DNA of 64,000 nt from Atherix ibis (lineage: Eukaryota; Arthropoda; Insecta; Diptera; Athericidae): assembly GCA_958298945.1 (NCBI GenBank), contig OY282610.1, positions 40,183,667 to 40,247,666 on the forward strand, read 5' to 3'. The notes under the pieces were generated by a model. The model ran no database searches. It saw only the letters and a list, made by a program, of their open reading frames with translations, and was not told the DNA's origin. A program made the position numbers and the translations under genes. This document shows, piece by piece, positions 1 through 10,139 of the stretch. How positions within the stretch are numbered: the first letter of the stretch is position 1; every line of letters starts with the position of its first letter.

Positions 1-126
1 TCACAATCTAAAAATAATTCACAAGCTACTGTCCGTAAGAAAATTACCTTTCCAGTTGACGGTCAAGCGAACAATAACCAAAGAATACCGTCAGCTGTAA
101 CGGATCCACTTGCGCTTAGTGGCCAT
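1..126 (+). CDS. Internal coding exon of an unrecognised host gene, cut by the window edge
   Basis: Reading frame 1 is open from the first base for 42 codons and ends exactly at a strong splice donor (GTAAGT at 127-132). The codons are mixed and not AT-driven: the peptide is rich in Ser, Asn, Gln and Lys and ends in ...LALSGH. The exon ends in phase 0. The exon at 1909-2102 accepts phase 0 and stays open for 64 codons, so the two are probably neighbouring exons of one gene, with a mariner copy inside the intron between them. The peptide is low in complexity and polar, with no domain I recognise, so the product is unknown. The start of the gene lies outside the window. The exon call rests on the open frame, the donor and the phase match. 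Confidence 0.6.
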
Positions 127-219
127 GTAAGTACTGCCCTCAAAATAGACTTTTTTTAAAAAAAAAAAAACAATAAAAAAACAACAACAAAAAAACAAAT
201 TATACGTTTTCACATGCTA

Positions 220-1511
220 CGAAGTTCATTCAACAAGTACTTAGCCTACAAAAGAAAAACGAAATTTTTGGAAAGGTGGCAATTTATTTTTCCACATAAT
301 CTCCTTCAAGCTCGATACACTTGGCCCAGCGATGCTCTAACTTTTTTAACCCGTCCAAAAAATACATTTTCTCGAGGGAAGCAAAATAGGCCTCCGTGGC
401 GACGATGACCACCTCATTCGACCCAAATCTATTCCCTGCGAGTGATTTTTTCAGGTTTGGAAACAAAAAGTAGTCACAGGCGGCCAAATCTGGAGAGTAC
501 GGTGGATGGGGCAGCAATTCGTAGCGCAATTCGACCAATTTGGCCATGGCGACGGCGGAGGTGTGAACCGGCGCGTTGTCGTGGTGGAACAGCACTTTTT
601 TCTTCGCAAAGCGGGGCCGCTTTTTCTTCAATTCGACGTCAAATCGGCCCAATAAGTCAGCTTAGTAGCGCCCCGTGATTGTTTTACCCTTCTTGAGGTA
701 ATCGATGTGGATCACACCTTGTGAATCCTAGAAAACGGTGGCCATCACCTTTCCGGCCGATCGAACAGTCTTCGCCTTTTTCGGAGCCCGTTCGCCGGGT
801 GAAGTGCACTGTTTCGACTGTTCCTTGGTCTCTGGTGTATACCAGTGAATCCATGTTTCGTCGACGGTCACGAAACGACGCAAGAACTCCGCTGGATTGC
901 GCTGAAACAGCGCCAAACACGTCGCCGATGTGGTCTCACGGTTGCGCTTGTTTTCCGGTGTGAGCAAACGCGGCACCCATCGCGCCGACAGCTTTCTCAT
1001 GCTCAGTTCTTCGTGTAGAATATGATGCACCGTTCCTACTGCGATGCCCACAGTCTCAGCTATCTCGTGAACCTTCAATCGACGGTCTGCCAACACGAGA
1101 TCGGGGACTTTTTTAACGTTTTCCTCCGTAGCAGCCGTTTTCGGGGCACCTGGGCGTGGCTCATCAAAAACCGACGTGCGGCCACGAACAAACCCGTTGA
1201 ACCAATTCTTGATGGTCGCTATCGAAGGAGAAGAGTCACCATACACAGCATCCAAGCGATCTTTGATTTCGCTGCGCGTTTTCCCTTCCAAAAACAAGAA
1301 TCTAATCACCGAACGATATTGTTATTTTTCCATTTTTTTGCAACCGACCGACACGCTCGCTTTCAAAGGCTCTCAAAACAAAACGAATAAAGGGAATCGA
1401 CTGAAACTTTGACAGTATGCTACTAAAAGAATGAACTGCACGATGGTAAATTTCTTTTGTGACAGCAGTTCCATCGTGCGGTGAGGCTAAGTACTTGTTG
1501 AATGACCCTCG
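220..1511 (-). mobile_element. Mariner element (DD34D, mellifera-like), inactive, inside an intron
   Basis: The 1,292-bp element is bounded by ~27-bp terminal inverted repeats at 220-246 and 1485-1511. Both contain the inward-reading core TTCAACAAGTACTTAGCC, given here as on the left end. TA dinucleotides lie just outside (218-219 and 1512-1513), as expected for the TA target duplication of Tc1/mariner elements. The length is typical of mariner. The transposase remnant is on the minus strand. The element lies within the intron joining exons 1-126 and 1909-2102, so it need not disturb the host protein. The subfamily name is from remembered family features and is tentative. Confidence 0.92.
284..1333 (-). 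pseudogene. Mariner transposase pseudogene with three in-frame stops
   Basis: One frame runs from an ATG at 1333-1331 to the stop ending at 284, about 349 codons, which is the usual mariner length. There is no frameshift, but three in-frame stops break it: TAA at 1324-1322 (codon 4), TAG at 730-728 (in the VFWD motif, Trp lost) and TAA at 664-662 (in the GRYYA motif, Tyr lost). The N-terminal paired HTH region is followed by the WVPRLL motif and the catalytic triad: Asp in VDETWIHWY, Asp in HHDNAPVH, and Asp in LAACDYF, with 34 residues between the last two (DD34D). The third motif reads AACD where most relatives have APSD. All three catalytic residues survive, so it died by point mutation. 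It would have cut and pasted the element at TA sites. Confidence 0.93.
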
Positions 1512-1908
1512 TATTATAGTTCCTCAATCTAATTAATATTGCCTGAGATTTAATTGTATTTTTAATTATTAATTGAATAGACAATTGATTCCATTGATTA
1601 TTTTTTGACATTTTGAGGATAAATTTGGCAAATTCAAAGATTATTTATTGGCGATTGGGTGCCGATTGAAAAAGCAGCTCAATTATTACTTCAAGAGTTT
1701 ATAAATTTGATCGTAAAAATATACTCAAATAGTTCAAACCGAAACAAATAAACTAATTTTTAATGTTAATAATAAAACTTTTTTATCCATCATATTTTTT
1801 TTTTATTTTATTTATGCAACAGATTTTAATGTACGTTTTTATCTTCATTTCTCCTGCTTTATTTGTGAAATTCCTATTTTAATAATTGTTTTTCGTTAAT
1901 AATTCAAG

Positions 1909-2102
1909 GTTCGAAAACTAAGAAGAAAACATCGCCCAAATGGTAGAAATCAGACAAGAAATCGGTATATGATAATTACCAATGGTATTCCAATTCATAT
2001 TAATCCAACGAAAGGACACTCACAGCGTTCGGCATTGGAACCGCCACTATTGGTACGAGTTTCGGATCCACAACAACATCAGGCGCATATGCATACAAAC
2101 TT
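1909..2102 (+). CDS. Coding exon of the unrecognised left-edge gene
   Basis: After an acceptor (TTCAAG, AG at 1907-1908) the frame continuing from exon 1-126 in phase 0 is open for 64 codons and ends, after two bases of the next codon, at a donor GTAAGTTTTT (2103 on). The peptide starts VRKLRRKHRPNGRNQTR, a strongly basic stretch, and later has a Pro-rich hydrophobic patch (LEPPLLVRVSD) and a Gln/His-rich end. A basic patch could bind nucleic acid or act as a nuclear signal, but that is inference only. If the donor is not used, the frame stops two codons later (TTG TAA), giving a C-terminus ...HMHTNL. The long open run in AT-rich DNA, the phase agreement and both splice signals make this a good exon; the product is not recognised. 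Confidence 0.62.
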
Positions 2103-2148
2103 GTAAGTTTTTTTTCTCTTTTAATAAATTTCAAAAGCGATTACTCAG

Positions 2149-2314
2149 AATTTTATTAATACTGAAAAAAAACCATTTCTTTGCAAATATATCATTGCGT
2201 CAACAAAAACAACAACAGCAGCAGCAACAACATCAGCAACAGCAACAGCAAAGATCCCAGCAAAGACAAGACCAGCAATATTCACAACAATCCAAGCAAT
2301 TTGGAATGACCTAG
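2149..2314 (+). CDS. Possible last exon with a polyglutamine tract
   Basis: From an acceptor at ACTCAG (AG 2147-2148), the phase set by the previous exon gives a frame open to TAG at 2312-2314. It encodes a short hydrophobic and Lys-rich stretch, then an almost pure Gln tract with mixed CAA/CAG codons (about 2209-2250), then a Gln/Ser-rich tail ending KQFGMT. Mixed Gln codons argue against a recent pure-triplet expansion. The weak point is the implied intron (2103-2148), only 46 bp. A later AG within the CAG repeats could be the true acceptor, giving other frames, and the protein could instead end just after the upstream exon. Confidence 0.3.
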
Positions 2315-4302
2315 AATATATAAGAACCCAAATCATGTGTAGTCTCGTAATTATAACATAAGCAACCTGGTAGTTCAACAATAACCAAATCTGAGAAGCT
2401 AAATGATCTTAAAATTAACAATGCAAATTTTGTATATACGTACAACAGTAAAAAAAACTCCATTAAATTCATAAATAACCAATTGAATAATCACAGAAAT
2501 CAACAATATTAGTGAAACCACAGTCATCGGCCATAAATACGTGTATCTTCTTCTCTAATCCAACAATACAAGTTCATCCTTTAATCTTTCACATAAACAC
2601 GATCTGTTATTACCAACAATATTCCCACCTACACCACCACCATCAACATCATGACCATGTCCATAAAAAATATACTTCTTTCGTTTATTTCTATTTTGTA
2701 ACTTTTTAATTGAGATTATTTCGTACATTTTTTTTCAATGCACTTTAAATTTTTGTAAAAAATTGAGCGCATATAAATTCATCTTCATCTCACTCAAAAA
2801 TTTCAATTATCATTGAATACTAATTACATCAAATGATTTCGTTTATATTGTGAAGAAATTATTTGAATATTAAATAATCAAGCATATTTAGATAAAAAAT
2901 TTGATTCAAATTTAATTGAAAATTTCAACTGTTACAGAAAAAACGATCAAAGTTCATTGAATAGATTAAATGTAATTTTGGAATTCATAAAAATAAAACA
3001 ACAGCAAATGTGATATTAAAAATATTCTAATAATGCTAAAACAGATACAAACAATTTGTATTTTTATAGATTTGAATAATAATTAGATGATGTCTAGTGC
3101 ATACCTAAAAGATATTCAATGCACAATAAAACAGAAAATAACAAGAAAAGTTACAAAATCACTTAAGTCTGAAATAAAAAATCTCTCATCTTATTTACTG
3201 ATATATGCTAAATTAATACTATATTAACTATACTTAATCTATTTAGTACTGAAACATTTCATTTACTTCGGAAATAATCCATTCAATAATTAATCGATTC
3301 AGTACTAATTACCGAATAGTTATTTTAGTTGTACTTTTGATCTTATTTAATAAATCTTGAATTGAATTGTTTCGTTTTAAATATGTTTTGTTGTTAATTT
3401 ACGCATATATATTTAACTATGCTTGAAGTAAAATATTTACGTAGCCATAAAAAAGAGTTCTACAATAAAAAAAAATATAAAATGTTCTCCTTAAAAAATA
3501 TCTGTGCATTGTAGAGACATGTTAATTTTATATGAATATAAATTGATGTTTAAAATCTAAGAAAGAAAATATTGAATTTGATTCGTCAAAAATGATAATT
3601 TGCGCCAATGTAAATTGGAAGAAATTACAAAAGTATTTTGGTGAAGAAAATATTCATTTTGAAAAGGAGCAGCAACTTTTTATTGTTAATTAGTTTTTAA
3701 AAAAATTGGAAAGAAATACGGAAATCATTTAGAGTTAAAACAAATATTTCATTATACATCAGCGCCAATTCATTATTTTGTCTATTTGAAAATAAAATTT
3801 GTAGCTAGAAATAAGTAAGGAGTAGAGTTAATATATTGAATATATTATATATTGTAAGAGTATAAATTGATTTAAAAAATATTAAAAATGATTATCTCCA
3901 CATAATCTCTTTAGGTTGATTATTTTCTTCTACATGAACATAGTATGTTACTACAAAAAACCACCTAAACAATAATGAAAATATTCCTTCAAATTAATTG
4001 ATTGAGATTTGTATTTTCTTTTGAATTACTATCGCCGATAAAATAATAAGCTTTGAAGGAATGTTACTTATTGAGTACATTTATAGCCAATACTTAACAT
4101 TTCAATTAAAAAAAAAAACAATATATAATTAAAAAATGAAACCATAAACTTAATGTAAATATTATTTTTAATATTAAAAAAAATCTCATCTATGTGCATG
4201 TAAATTGTTAAGATATCATTTTCAAGATGAACAATTAAATGAAAAACTATTTTATAAATAATTAAAAGCAAAATAAAATAATTACGAACAATTATTTTTC
4301 GA
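2315..4302. other. AT-rich spacer without a supported gene
   Basis: About 2 kb of very AT-rich sequence. Frames are short and stop-rich. A 33-codon ATG frame at about 3592-3693 looks somewhat protein-like but has no partner exon or family match I can name. I see no mobile-element ends. Confidence 0.6.
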
Positions 4303-4400
4303 AGCCAAAAACTTTAAGAAAGTCTGAAATAAATAAGTTTCATTTAATTTTTCTAAATAAATGATGAATGAAATAAACTGAGTAGCCTGTTTTATTTAGT
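4303..4400 (+). repeat. Upstream copy of a ~90-bp direct repeat flanking the 308-codon gene
   Basis: The blocks ACTTTAAGAAAG, TGAAATAAATAAGTTT and ACTGAGTAGCCT occur here in the same order and with similar spacing as at 5628-5716, diverged between the blocks. The downstream copy starts just after the gene's polyadenylation signal, so it lies at or beyond the transcript's 3' end. This copy may therefore be the trailing end of a lost tandem duplicate of the gene. Confidence 0.75.
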
Positions 4401-4558
4401 TAGAAAAATCTATTGTAAAAAGAAAACTATACCATCTAGCGTGCGATGCATTTGACTACTTAAAAGTGAACGCAGCGCAGATAATTCGCATAAGTGCGGA
4501 CTCATTCGAAAGAGTGTTGTTGTGTGTGAAAGTTCTTAATCATTTTATCGTTTGTGAA

Positions 4559-4623
4559 GTAAGAATAAAATAAAAAAAATAAACCAAAAGCTGTAATTTA
4601 TTAACTAATTTCTTTGTTATTAG
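4559..4623 (+). other. 5' UTR intron of the 308-codon gene
   Basis: A 65-bp candidate intron: donor GTAAGA at 4559-4564, branch-like CTAAT at 4605-4609, pyrimidine-rich TTTCTTTGTTATTAG ending at the acceptor AG 4622-4623. It lies 22 bp before the ATG at 4646. The size matches the MED18 introns in this window (58-88 bp). The sequence just upstream (about 4440-4558) is richer in GC than the surroundings and is the probable first exon and promoter, but no clear TATA box is seen. Confidence 0.6.
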
Positions 4624-4645
4624 TCAATAATTGTTTTCCCATCAA

Positions 4646-5572
4646 ATGTCGAACATATCGACTCCAGCCAAGATCGAGATAAGGAAAAGGACAGCATCCG
4701 CAATGTCACCAAGAGCAACGGAAACAGCAGCGGCAGTTACAGCATCAACGGTGGAAACCGTACAAACCCAGTTAAATTCACATGAATCCAGAATAGATAT
4801 TCACCCGATATTGGCAGAGAAGGAAGCTTGTGACGAAGAGAGCCGAAAAGGTCACTTCGCTTGGGCCACTTTCGGCAATATTTACATTCCATATATTTTC
4901 CGTACACCATCGGAAAAATATTGTTCCGTTCGTATGGTGGAAATAAAATTACTAAGCAAATATCTGCATAAACTCACACCCGAAATTTATTGCGAGTGTA
5001 CTTGCGTGCCCAGCTATACGATAACGGAAGCGGAATGCCAACTACTGAACGAAATAAACATCACACATTGTGATCGTCAATTCGGTCAGAAAATGTTTAC
5101 ACAAACCGATTTGATTGTCAAATTGATCGATGTCGAAAATTTCAACGAATTTTTGGAAATTTGTAACAAAAAGCTTACAAACAATTGTAAGCCCACTCCG
5201 GGCATATGTGGCCTTATTCGTATCAATAAAAATGATATTTTCTGTTATACGGTACACAATGGGAAACCGGTGGTGCCACTTTTTTACTTCGAGCATAAAA
5301 TCAAAAATCTGGAACAACAGGCTAACTATATATCCGGTTGGGCGTTATCATATTTAAAATTTTGTTGCAAGGTGCAGGGAATAAGGAACGATCTATTCTT
5401 ACGCGATTCAGTCGCGGTGGTCGACCTGGATAAAATAAAGTCATACTTACCAGACGACACCGAATTTAAAGACTTTTGGCCCTCCAAATTTGGCGATAAA
5501 AGCCATTTAAAGACCAGAGGTGGTAACAAAATAGTCCCGTGGACAAAACAACCATCAGCACCGTCACAATAA
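4646..5572 (+). CDS. Unrecognised 308-residue single-exon protein
   Basis: An uninterrupted 309-codon frame (with stop), by far the best intact long frame in the window. The ATG at 4646 is chosen because the frame is closed by TAA at 4628-4630 and contains no earlier ATG. Residues ~1-50 are Ala/Thr/Ser-rich with basic patches (IEIRKR), likely disordered. From ~residue 70 the protein is compact and rich in Cys, aromatic and hydrophobic residues (GHFAWATFGNIYIPYIF, YCECTCVPSY, ICGLIRI, KPVVPLFYF, GWALSYLKFCCKVQGIR), ending in a DFWPSKFG motif and a basic tail. No signal peptide or membrane helix is obvious, so it is probably cytoplasmic or nuclear. The even spread of codons and clear intron and poly(A) signals support a real gene. 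I cannot name the family. The mixture of Cys clusters might bind metal or form a protein-interaction fold; that is speculation. Confidence 0.85.
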   Translation: MSNISTPAKIEIRKRTASAMSPRATETAAAVTASTVETVQTQLNSHESRIDIHPILAEKEACDEESRKGHFAWATFGNIYIPYIFRTPSEKYCSVRMVEIKLLSKYLHKLTPEIYCECTCVPSYTITEAECQLLNEINITHCDRQFGQKMFTQTDLIVKLIDVENFNEFLEICNKKLTNNCKPTPGICGLIRINKNDIFCYTVHNGKPVVPLFYFEHKIKNLEQQANYISGWALSYLKFCCKVQGIRNDLFLRDSVAVVDLDKIKSYLPDDTEFKDFWPSKFGDKSHLKTRGGNKIVPWTKQPSAPSQ

Positions 5573-5612
5573 TATTGCCAGAATATTGTTTTTAAGAAGA
5601 AAAATTATATGT

Positions 5613-5618
5613 AATAAA
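5613..5618 (+). terminator. Polyadenylation signal of the 308-codon gene
   Basis: AATAAA lies 41 bases after the stop codon and is followed at once by an A-run. The short 3' UTR fits a compact insect gene. The downstream direct repeat begins about 10 bases further on. Confidence 0.65.
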
Positions 5619-5627
5619 AAAAAAAAG

Positions 5628-5716
5628 AACAAAGACTTTAAGAAAGCATGAAATAAATAAGTTTTTATAAAGAAATTGTTATTAAAAAAAACTGAGTAGC
5701 CTATTTTCTTTAGTGT
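5628..5716 (+). repeat. Downstream copy of the ~90-bp direct repeat
   Basis: Matches 4303-4400 in three ordered blocks (ACTTTAAGAAAG, TGAAATAAATAAGTTT, ACTGAGTAGCCT). It lies directly after the gene's poly(A) signal. The offset between copies is about 1.33 kb, the length of the transcription unit. Confidence 0.75.
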
Positions 5717-6316
5717 TTAAAATAGAAAAGGAACAGTAGAGTTAGTTACTTTTTCGTTTAGTTACCAAAAAAAAAAAATACTGTGAATTATTAATTATTA
5801 TTCCTTAAAAATAAATATTTTGATTAACCTATAAATTTACTGTTTTTATTACAATTTTATTTATGTAGAATAAAATCAAATTTTAAAGCGTTTTCTCTTT
5901 CAGAAAAATTTTAATCATTTAGAAAAACCATATTTTTTTTATTTCGACGGTTTTAAATAGAAAACAGGTTTAGTAATAATTTTTTAAAATATTTTTGCAT
6001 TTTGTGTTGAAAAATTTTATTTGTCATTTGTTAATAAACTGTGGATTAGCATTTACCAATTTCTGCAGGAAAGATATTCACCATTTTTGTGGGTAAACAT
6101 AGAACAAACTTTCTTCTATAATCAAATGTGAATCAGTAATCAAATGACGGGGTCCAAATTTTTTAATAGATCACGGCGAAATAGAAACATTTAATTTCCG
6201 TAGGTTTTCTTTGGTCTAAGGATTCACATCACAACAAAAATAGCCAGTATCACAGAAAGGGAAATTCGAACATTTTTCTTTATCAAATAATAATAACAAA
6301 AAAACATAAGATCTTC
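5717..6316. other. AT-rich spacer between two convergent genes
   Basis: The 308-codon gene ends to the left and MED18 ends to the right on the other strand. The spacer has only short frames and no repeat or element I can identify. Confidence 0.6.
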
Positions 6317-6322
6317 TTTATT
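6317..6322 (-). terminator. Candidate polyadenylation signal of MED18
   Basis: AATAAA on the minus strand about 155 bases beyond the MED18 stop codon (6480-6478). It is the clearest hexamer I found downstream; another, less canonical signal could be used. Confidence 0.4.
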
Positions 6323-6477
6323 TCAAAAATAAAAATAGGGTTTGGGAAAAAAAACTAAACTGAAAATTTATAAAATGAGTTTTTCGTGTTCCCACAATAC
6401 GCAGCCATACAAATATTTCCTTAAAAATCAATTTATCAGCATAATTTTAAATGCAGTAACAATTAGGAAAATTGCAA

Positions 6478-7380
6478 TTATTGCAAACCGCCCAAAAGTT
6501 TATAATCGATTTTTTCCAGTTGCACTAATGGTTTTAATTGTTCCGCAAATGCACGCATCTCCTCTCCAATCGGTTCTTGGCCAGTAGGTGCTAGAACTGA
6601 TAATTCGATGAGATAACTTTGAGAAATGGCTTCGTTATGGACTTCGCCAGGTTTGTTTGGTATTGAGCTCATTTTGAAGATCTTCGAAACGGTAATTTTC
6701 ATCCGACCCTTTCGGAACATGTACCCTATAAATTTTTGTGTTAGACAAGAAAATTTACTTTAAATGCATTTCGTGTATTTGGTAAATGGTAAGGGAAATT
6801 CTAAAGCACCCACCTCTGTTGGTGAATTCGAAATCGACACGACATCCGAGCTCGGTGAGGTATTCAATAATAGACGATGTACAGGAAACGTCAATACTCG
6901 AACGGACGATTGTTGGACGATTTCGATCTAGAACTTCGGCTTGTCCAATATACCGCAGCTGGTATGGAGCGTCTAAATATTCCAAAGACCGTCGCACCCG
7001 AAGGAGTAGTGGAATCTACGTTCAATTAAAAAAATACCATAATTACTTCTCAAGAAGCACATCCGTTTTTATATGGATTTCAGTACCTGTTCACTCGCAG
7101 CCCTCAAACTAAAGCAGATCTCGTGATCGTTAAAGGTTTCCGGCCCAGTATCGACATTATCACACAATCCTTTTAATCTGTTCAAATATACAAAAGTTTA
7201 CTAATAATCGTTCTTCTCTATCAATAGTAATGAGTGTGTTTACCTATGGAGTAGATGCTCAACAGATGAGTCTAGAATAGAGCCTTGTAATAAATACTCC
7301 TGATTTGGTACAATATTATTACTGAGTGCTTGAGATAGAGCATCGATTGCATTAGAAGTTTGTCCAGAAGATGCAGCCAT
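6478..7380 (-). CDS. MED18: Mediator complex subunit 18 (MED18), four coding exons
   Basis: MED18 is a head-module subunit of Mediator; with MED20 it forms the movable jaw that contacts RNA polymerase II in the nucleus. Exons on the minus strand: 7380-7244, 7177-7087, 7015-6814, 6725-6478. Every junction has GT...AG ends, and phases 2, 0 and 1 join into 225 codons plus stop, close to the usual ~210-220 residues. Family landmarks run in order: EYLLQGSILDSSVEHLLHR, LKGLCDNVD, DHEICFSLR, LLLRVRRSL, QLRYIGQAE, RSSIDV, LGCRVDFEF, GYMFRKGRMKITVSKIF, SYLIELSVLAPTGQ and FAEQLKPLVQLEKIDYK. Introns are 66, 71 and 88 bp. The ~25 residues before EYLLQGS (Ala/Ser/Asn-rich) are longer than in vertebrate MED18 and resemble fly forms, from memory. 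The gene looks intact. Confidence 0.96.
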
Positions 7381-7393
7381 AATTATATTATCT

Positions 7394-7451
7394 CTAAAAT
7401 AGAGAGAAAAAAACCAATACAGAAATAATACTTTTTTTCTAAAATTCTTAC
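7394..7451 (-). other. MED18: Candidate 5' UTR intron of MED18
   Basis: On the minus strand a donor GTAAGA (7451-7446) and a pyrimidine-rich acceptor TCTCTCTATTTTAG (AG at 7395-7394) define a 58-bp intron 13 bases before the MED18 ATG. Size and signals match the coding introns of the gene. Confidence 0.5.
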
Positions 7452-9902
7452 AAACTACGTTAAAATACGAATATTTTGGATTTTTCCAATAGTACAACGA
7501 TAATTATAAATAAAATCGATTCAAATAATAAGCAAAAATATTAAAAACTATCAGAAATACTTACTACTTCCATAAACAAACGTGTGCAAACAAACCGGCT
7601 TCAAATTAATCTCAAATGACAGATGGTTTGCAAGAACTCATTCACGAAGATTCTCTTTAGTTTGATTACTGCCATCTGTCTGACACTAGGTGATGTGGGC
7701 GAATTTTATCCACTTGCAAAAACAGGCAAACGTACAGTATTTCGGGAAGAATAATGAGAATTTTCACCAAATAAAAAAAATTATAAAATGCTTTTGAAGC
7801 AAAACAACATTTTTAAACAAATATTTTTGGGTTTTGTTGGGAGAAATTTTGATGGTCGTCAAAGAGTTTTAAAAGAAATTCTTTACAAATAAAATTAGAA
7901 ATCGGAAGATGTTCATTAAGTAAGTACGAATTTTTGCTTAGAAATGTCAGTTTCTTACTGACAGAATTTTAATTTAAAAAAAGTTAAGATAAAAGAATCT
8001 AAACGTTTTCTTCTTATTCAATTAAAACAAATCGAAAATATTTACCGCATTTGAGGTTTCAGTACTTAAATTATGGTACAGATTTTTATTTCCTATTCAT
8101 GTACGTACACAAGAAAAAGTAATTTTAACGAAAACGGTACACGCGTACGTGGAAGTGTCGAAAAGTTAGTTTACAAACTTTTCGAAAAAGAAAACCAAAA
8201 ACGCTCCGAATTTGTTATGGTTTTTAAAAGAATTTAAACGAAAAGCTTTTTTTCTGGGTGTTAGAAAAGTTTTATTTCCTGGATTTGAATAGAAATTTGT
8301 ATGAACGTTAAATTCAACAGGAGTGTGAGGACCGTTAATGAAGACCATGCTCAGAAAGAGCATTCAGCGGGGTATGCTTGATGGTAGGTTTTTCGGTAGA
8401 TTGTGGGGGAGGGAGGTGTATTCAAAGTTTAGGCTGATATGTGCTCTCACACCTACCATGAACAGAAAGATCATGCGAAACCATAAAGGGTATAATGCAG
8501 ACACCCAAGGGTGTTAACTTCTCCATGGAACGGGAAGGGCGAAAAAAAAATAAAAAAAATTGAAAGAAGCGGAGAAGATGAAAATGGAAAGGTGAGAAAA
8601 GGAAATTATTTTTCTAAAAGAAAATAAAATAAAAATAAGAAGAAAGCAAATGAATAAATAAAAAAATTACTAGAGGAAACCAAAATAAAATAAAAGGAAA
8701 AACATGGGTGAGCCGATCGACGACCTGGTTGGGAGATCCTTAGATGGAAATGCTATTCCTGGGCTGCTCCAGCCACCCTATGGCAGTACGCGGCCAAAAT
8801 ATAGTTGGAGTGCCCCTTCACTTAAATTTTCATTTTTTTTTTTTAAATTTTATTATATATTCAAAACTTGTTACTTTTCAGTATAAATATTTGGTAGGAA
8901 ACCAGTTTATTTTTAAAATTATTTAATTTTATGAAAATACAAAATTTCAATTGAAAAAATTCTTGTGCGCTTTCACATCTTCTAATTATGACAATCTCTG
9001 GAAATGTCTGGAAACAATTAATCAAGACGTCCGATTTTCTCTCTGAATTATTGTGAAAGCGGCGAGAAATCGTAATGCTTGCATACTTTTGAGTAGATTT
9101 TTTTTATGTAGACATGACAACCACTGACATCTAGTTTTCGTAATAGAAATTTATTGAATTCACTTATTCCAAGCAAAAATATAATTTAAACAGGATAGAA
9201 GGCAATATTTAGATTTTTCCAATCTTTTGGCATTAAATGGAATTATTTATTTTGTAAATATCAATCAAATATCAAGCGTCTCAATTTTGAAGACTTCCGG
9301 AAAGTTTTAAAACACGGAATTCTTCATGAAATGGTAGCATACCGAGATACTCATCGCGAAATGAAAGTTTAAGTGCGGTTTTATTAAAATTTTAAATAAT
9401 TTACGAACAAGTCAGTATAAATTAATACATTTGCATAATTTGGGCTACGTCAGTTCACTTTTTTTTAGGTTTCTTTCTTTTTTTATCATAAATATATTAT
9501 TTTTTTTGTAGTTGCGCATGTAATAGATTCTTTAATCTGTTAATATGTTTGTAATAAATGATAATTGATTATATTTGAACTTGCCATGCTGCAGTAGTAC
9601 TCCCAGTTCCCGAGAGATGATCAAAGAGTTTTTTTTCCGGCGATAATGCTCACCTTTCAAAAGCTAGTTAACGTGAAACAGTTTATCGATGATGTCTTTT
9701 TGTGTTCTCTATTTTTACACTCTTTTGTTCATTATTTCTTTCCCACTAAATCACTATCAATTTACTATGTTGAACACACAAGATCACGAGTGCAATAAGT
9801 AAATTTGGTTTGGCAAAACCACGGATAAATTAAAATAAATTTTTGATGGCCTTTCGTGATTCTATTAAGAGAGTTATGCAGAAATCATAATAAGTGGTAG
9901 TC
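7452..9902. other. Upstream region of MED18 and AT-rich spacer
   Basis: The first ~250 bp is the likely MED18 promoter. It contains a short inverted pair, GACAGATGG near 7618 and CCATCTGTC near 7671. The rest is AT-rich with no supported gene. Base composition changes sharply at about 8330-8560 and 8704-8820, where GC content is near half; these pieces could be remnants of a mobile element or an exon, but I cannot identify them. Confidence 0.5.
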
Positions 9903-10139
9903 TTTTTTTTTTCTGTTTAGATTAATGAGTTACAGGGGGAAACCTTCAAAAGGTACTCGCCTGGAAGTTTTTCCTGCAAGGCGAGTTATGCGGGATTTTT
10001 ACCTCGCTAAAACCTAACCTGCACCTCTGATCTTGCTCCCGGAACGATGGTTCCCCGGCGGCACTCTTTGTAAATACTACTTCGCCGGGGCGTTCTAGTT
10101 TGATGCTACTGCTGTCCCGATGTTATGACGCCTCGCGGC

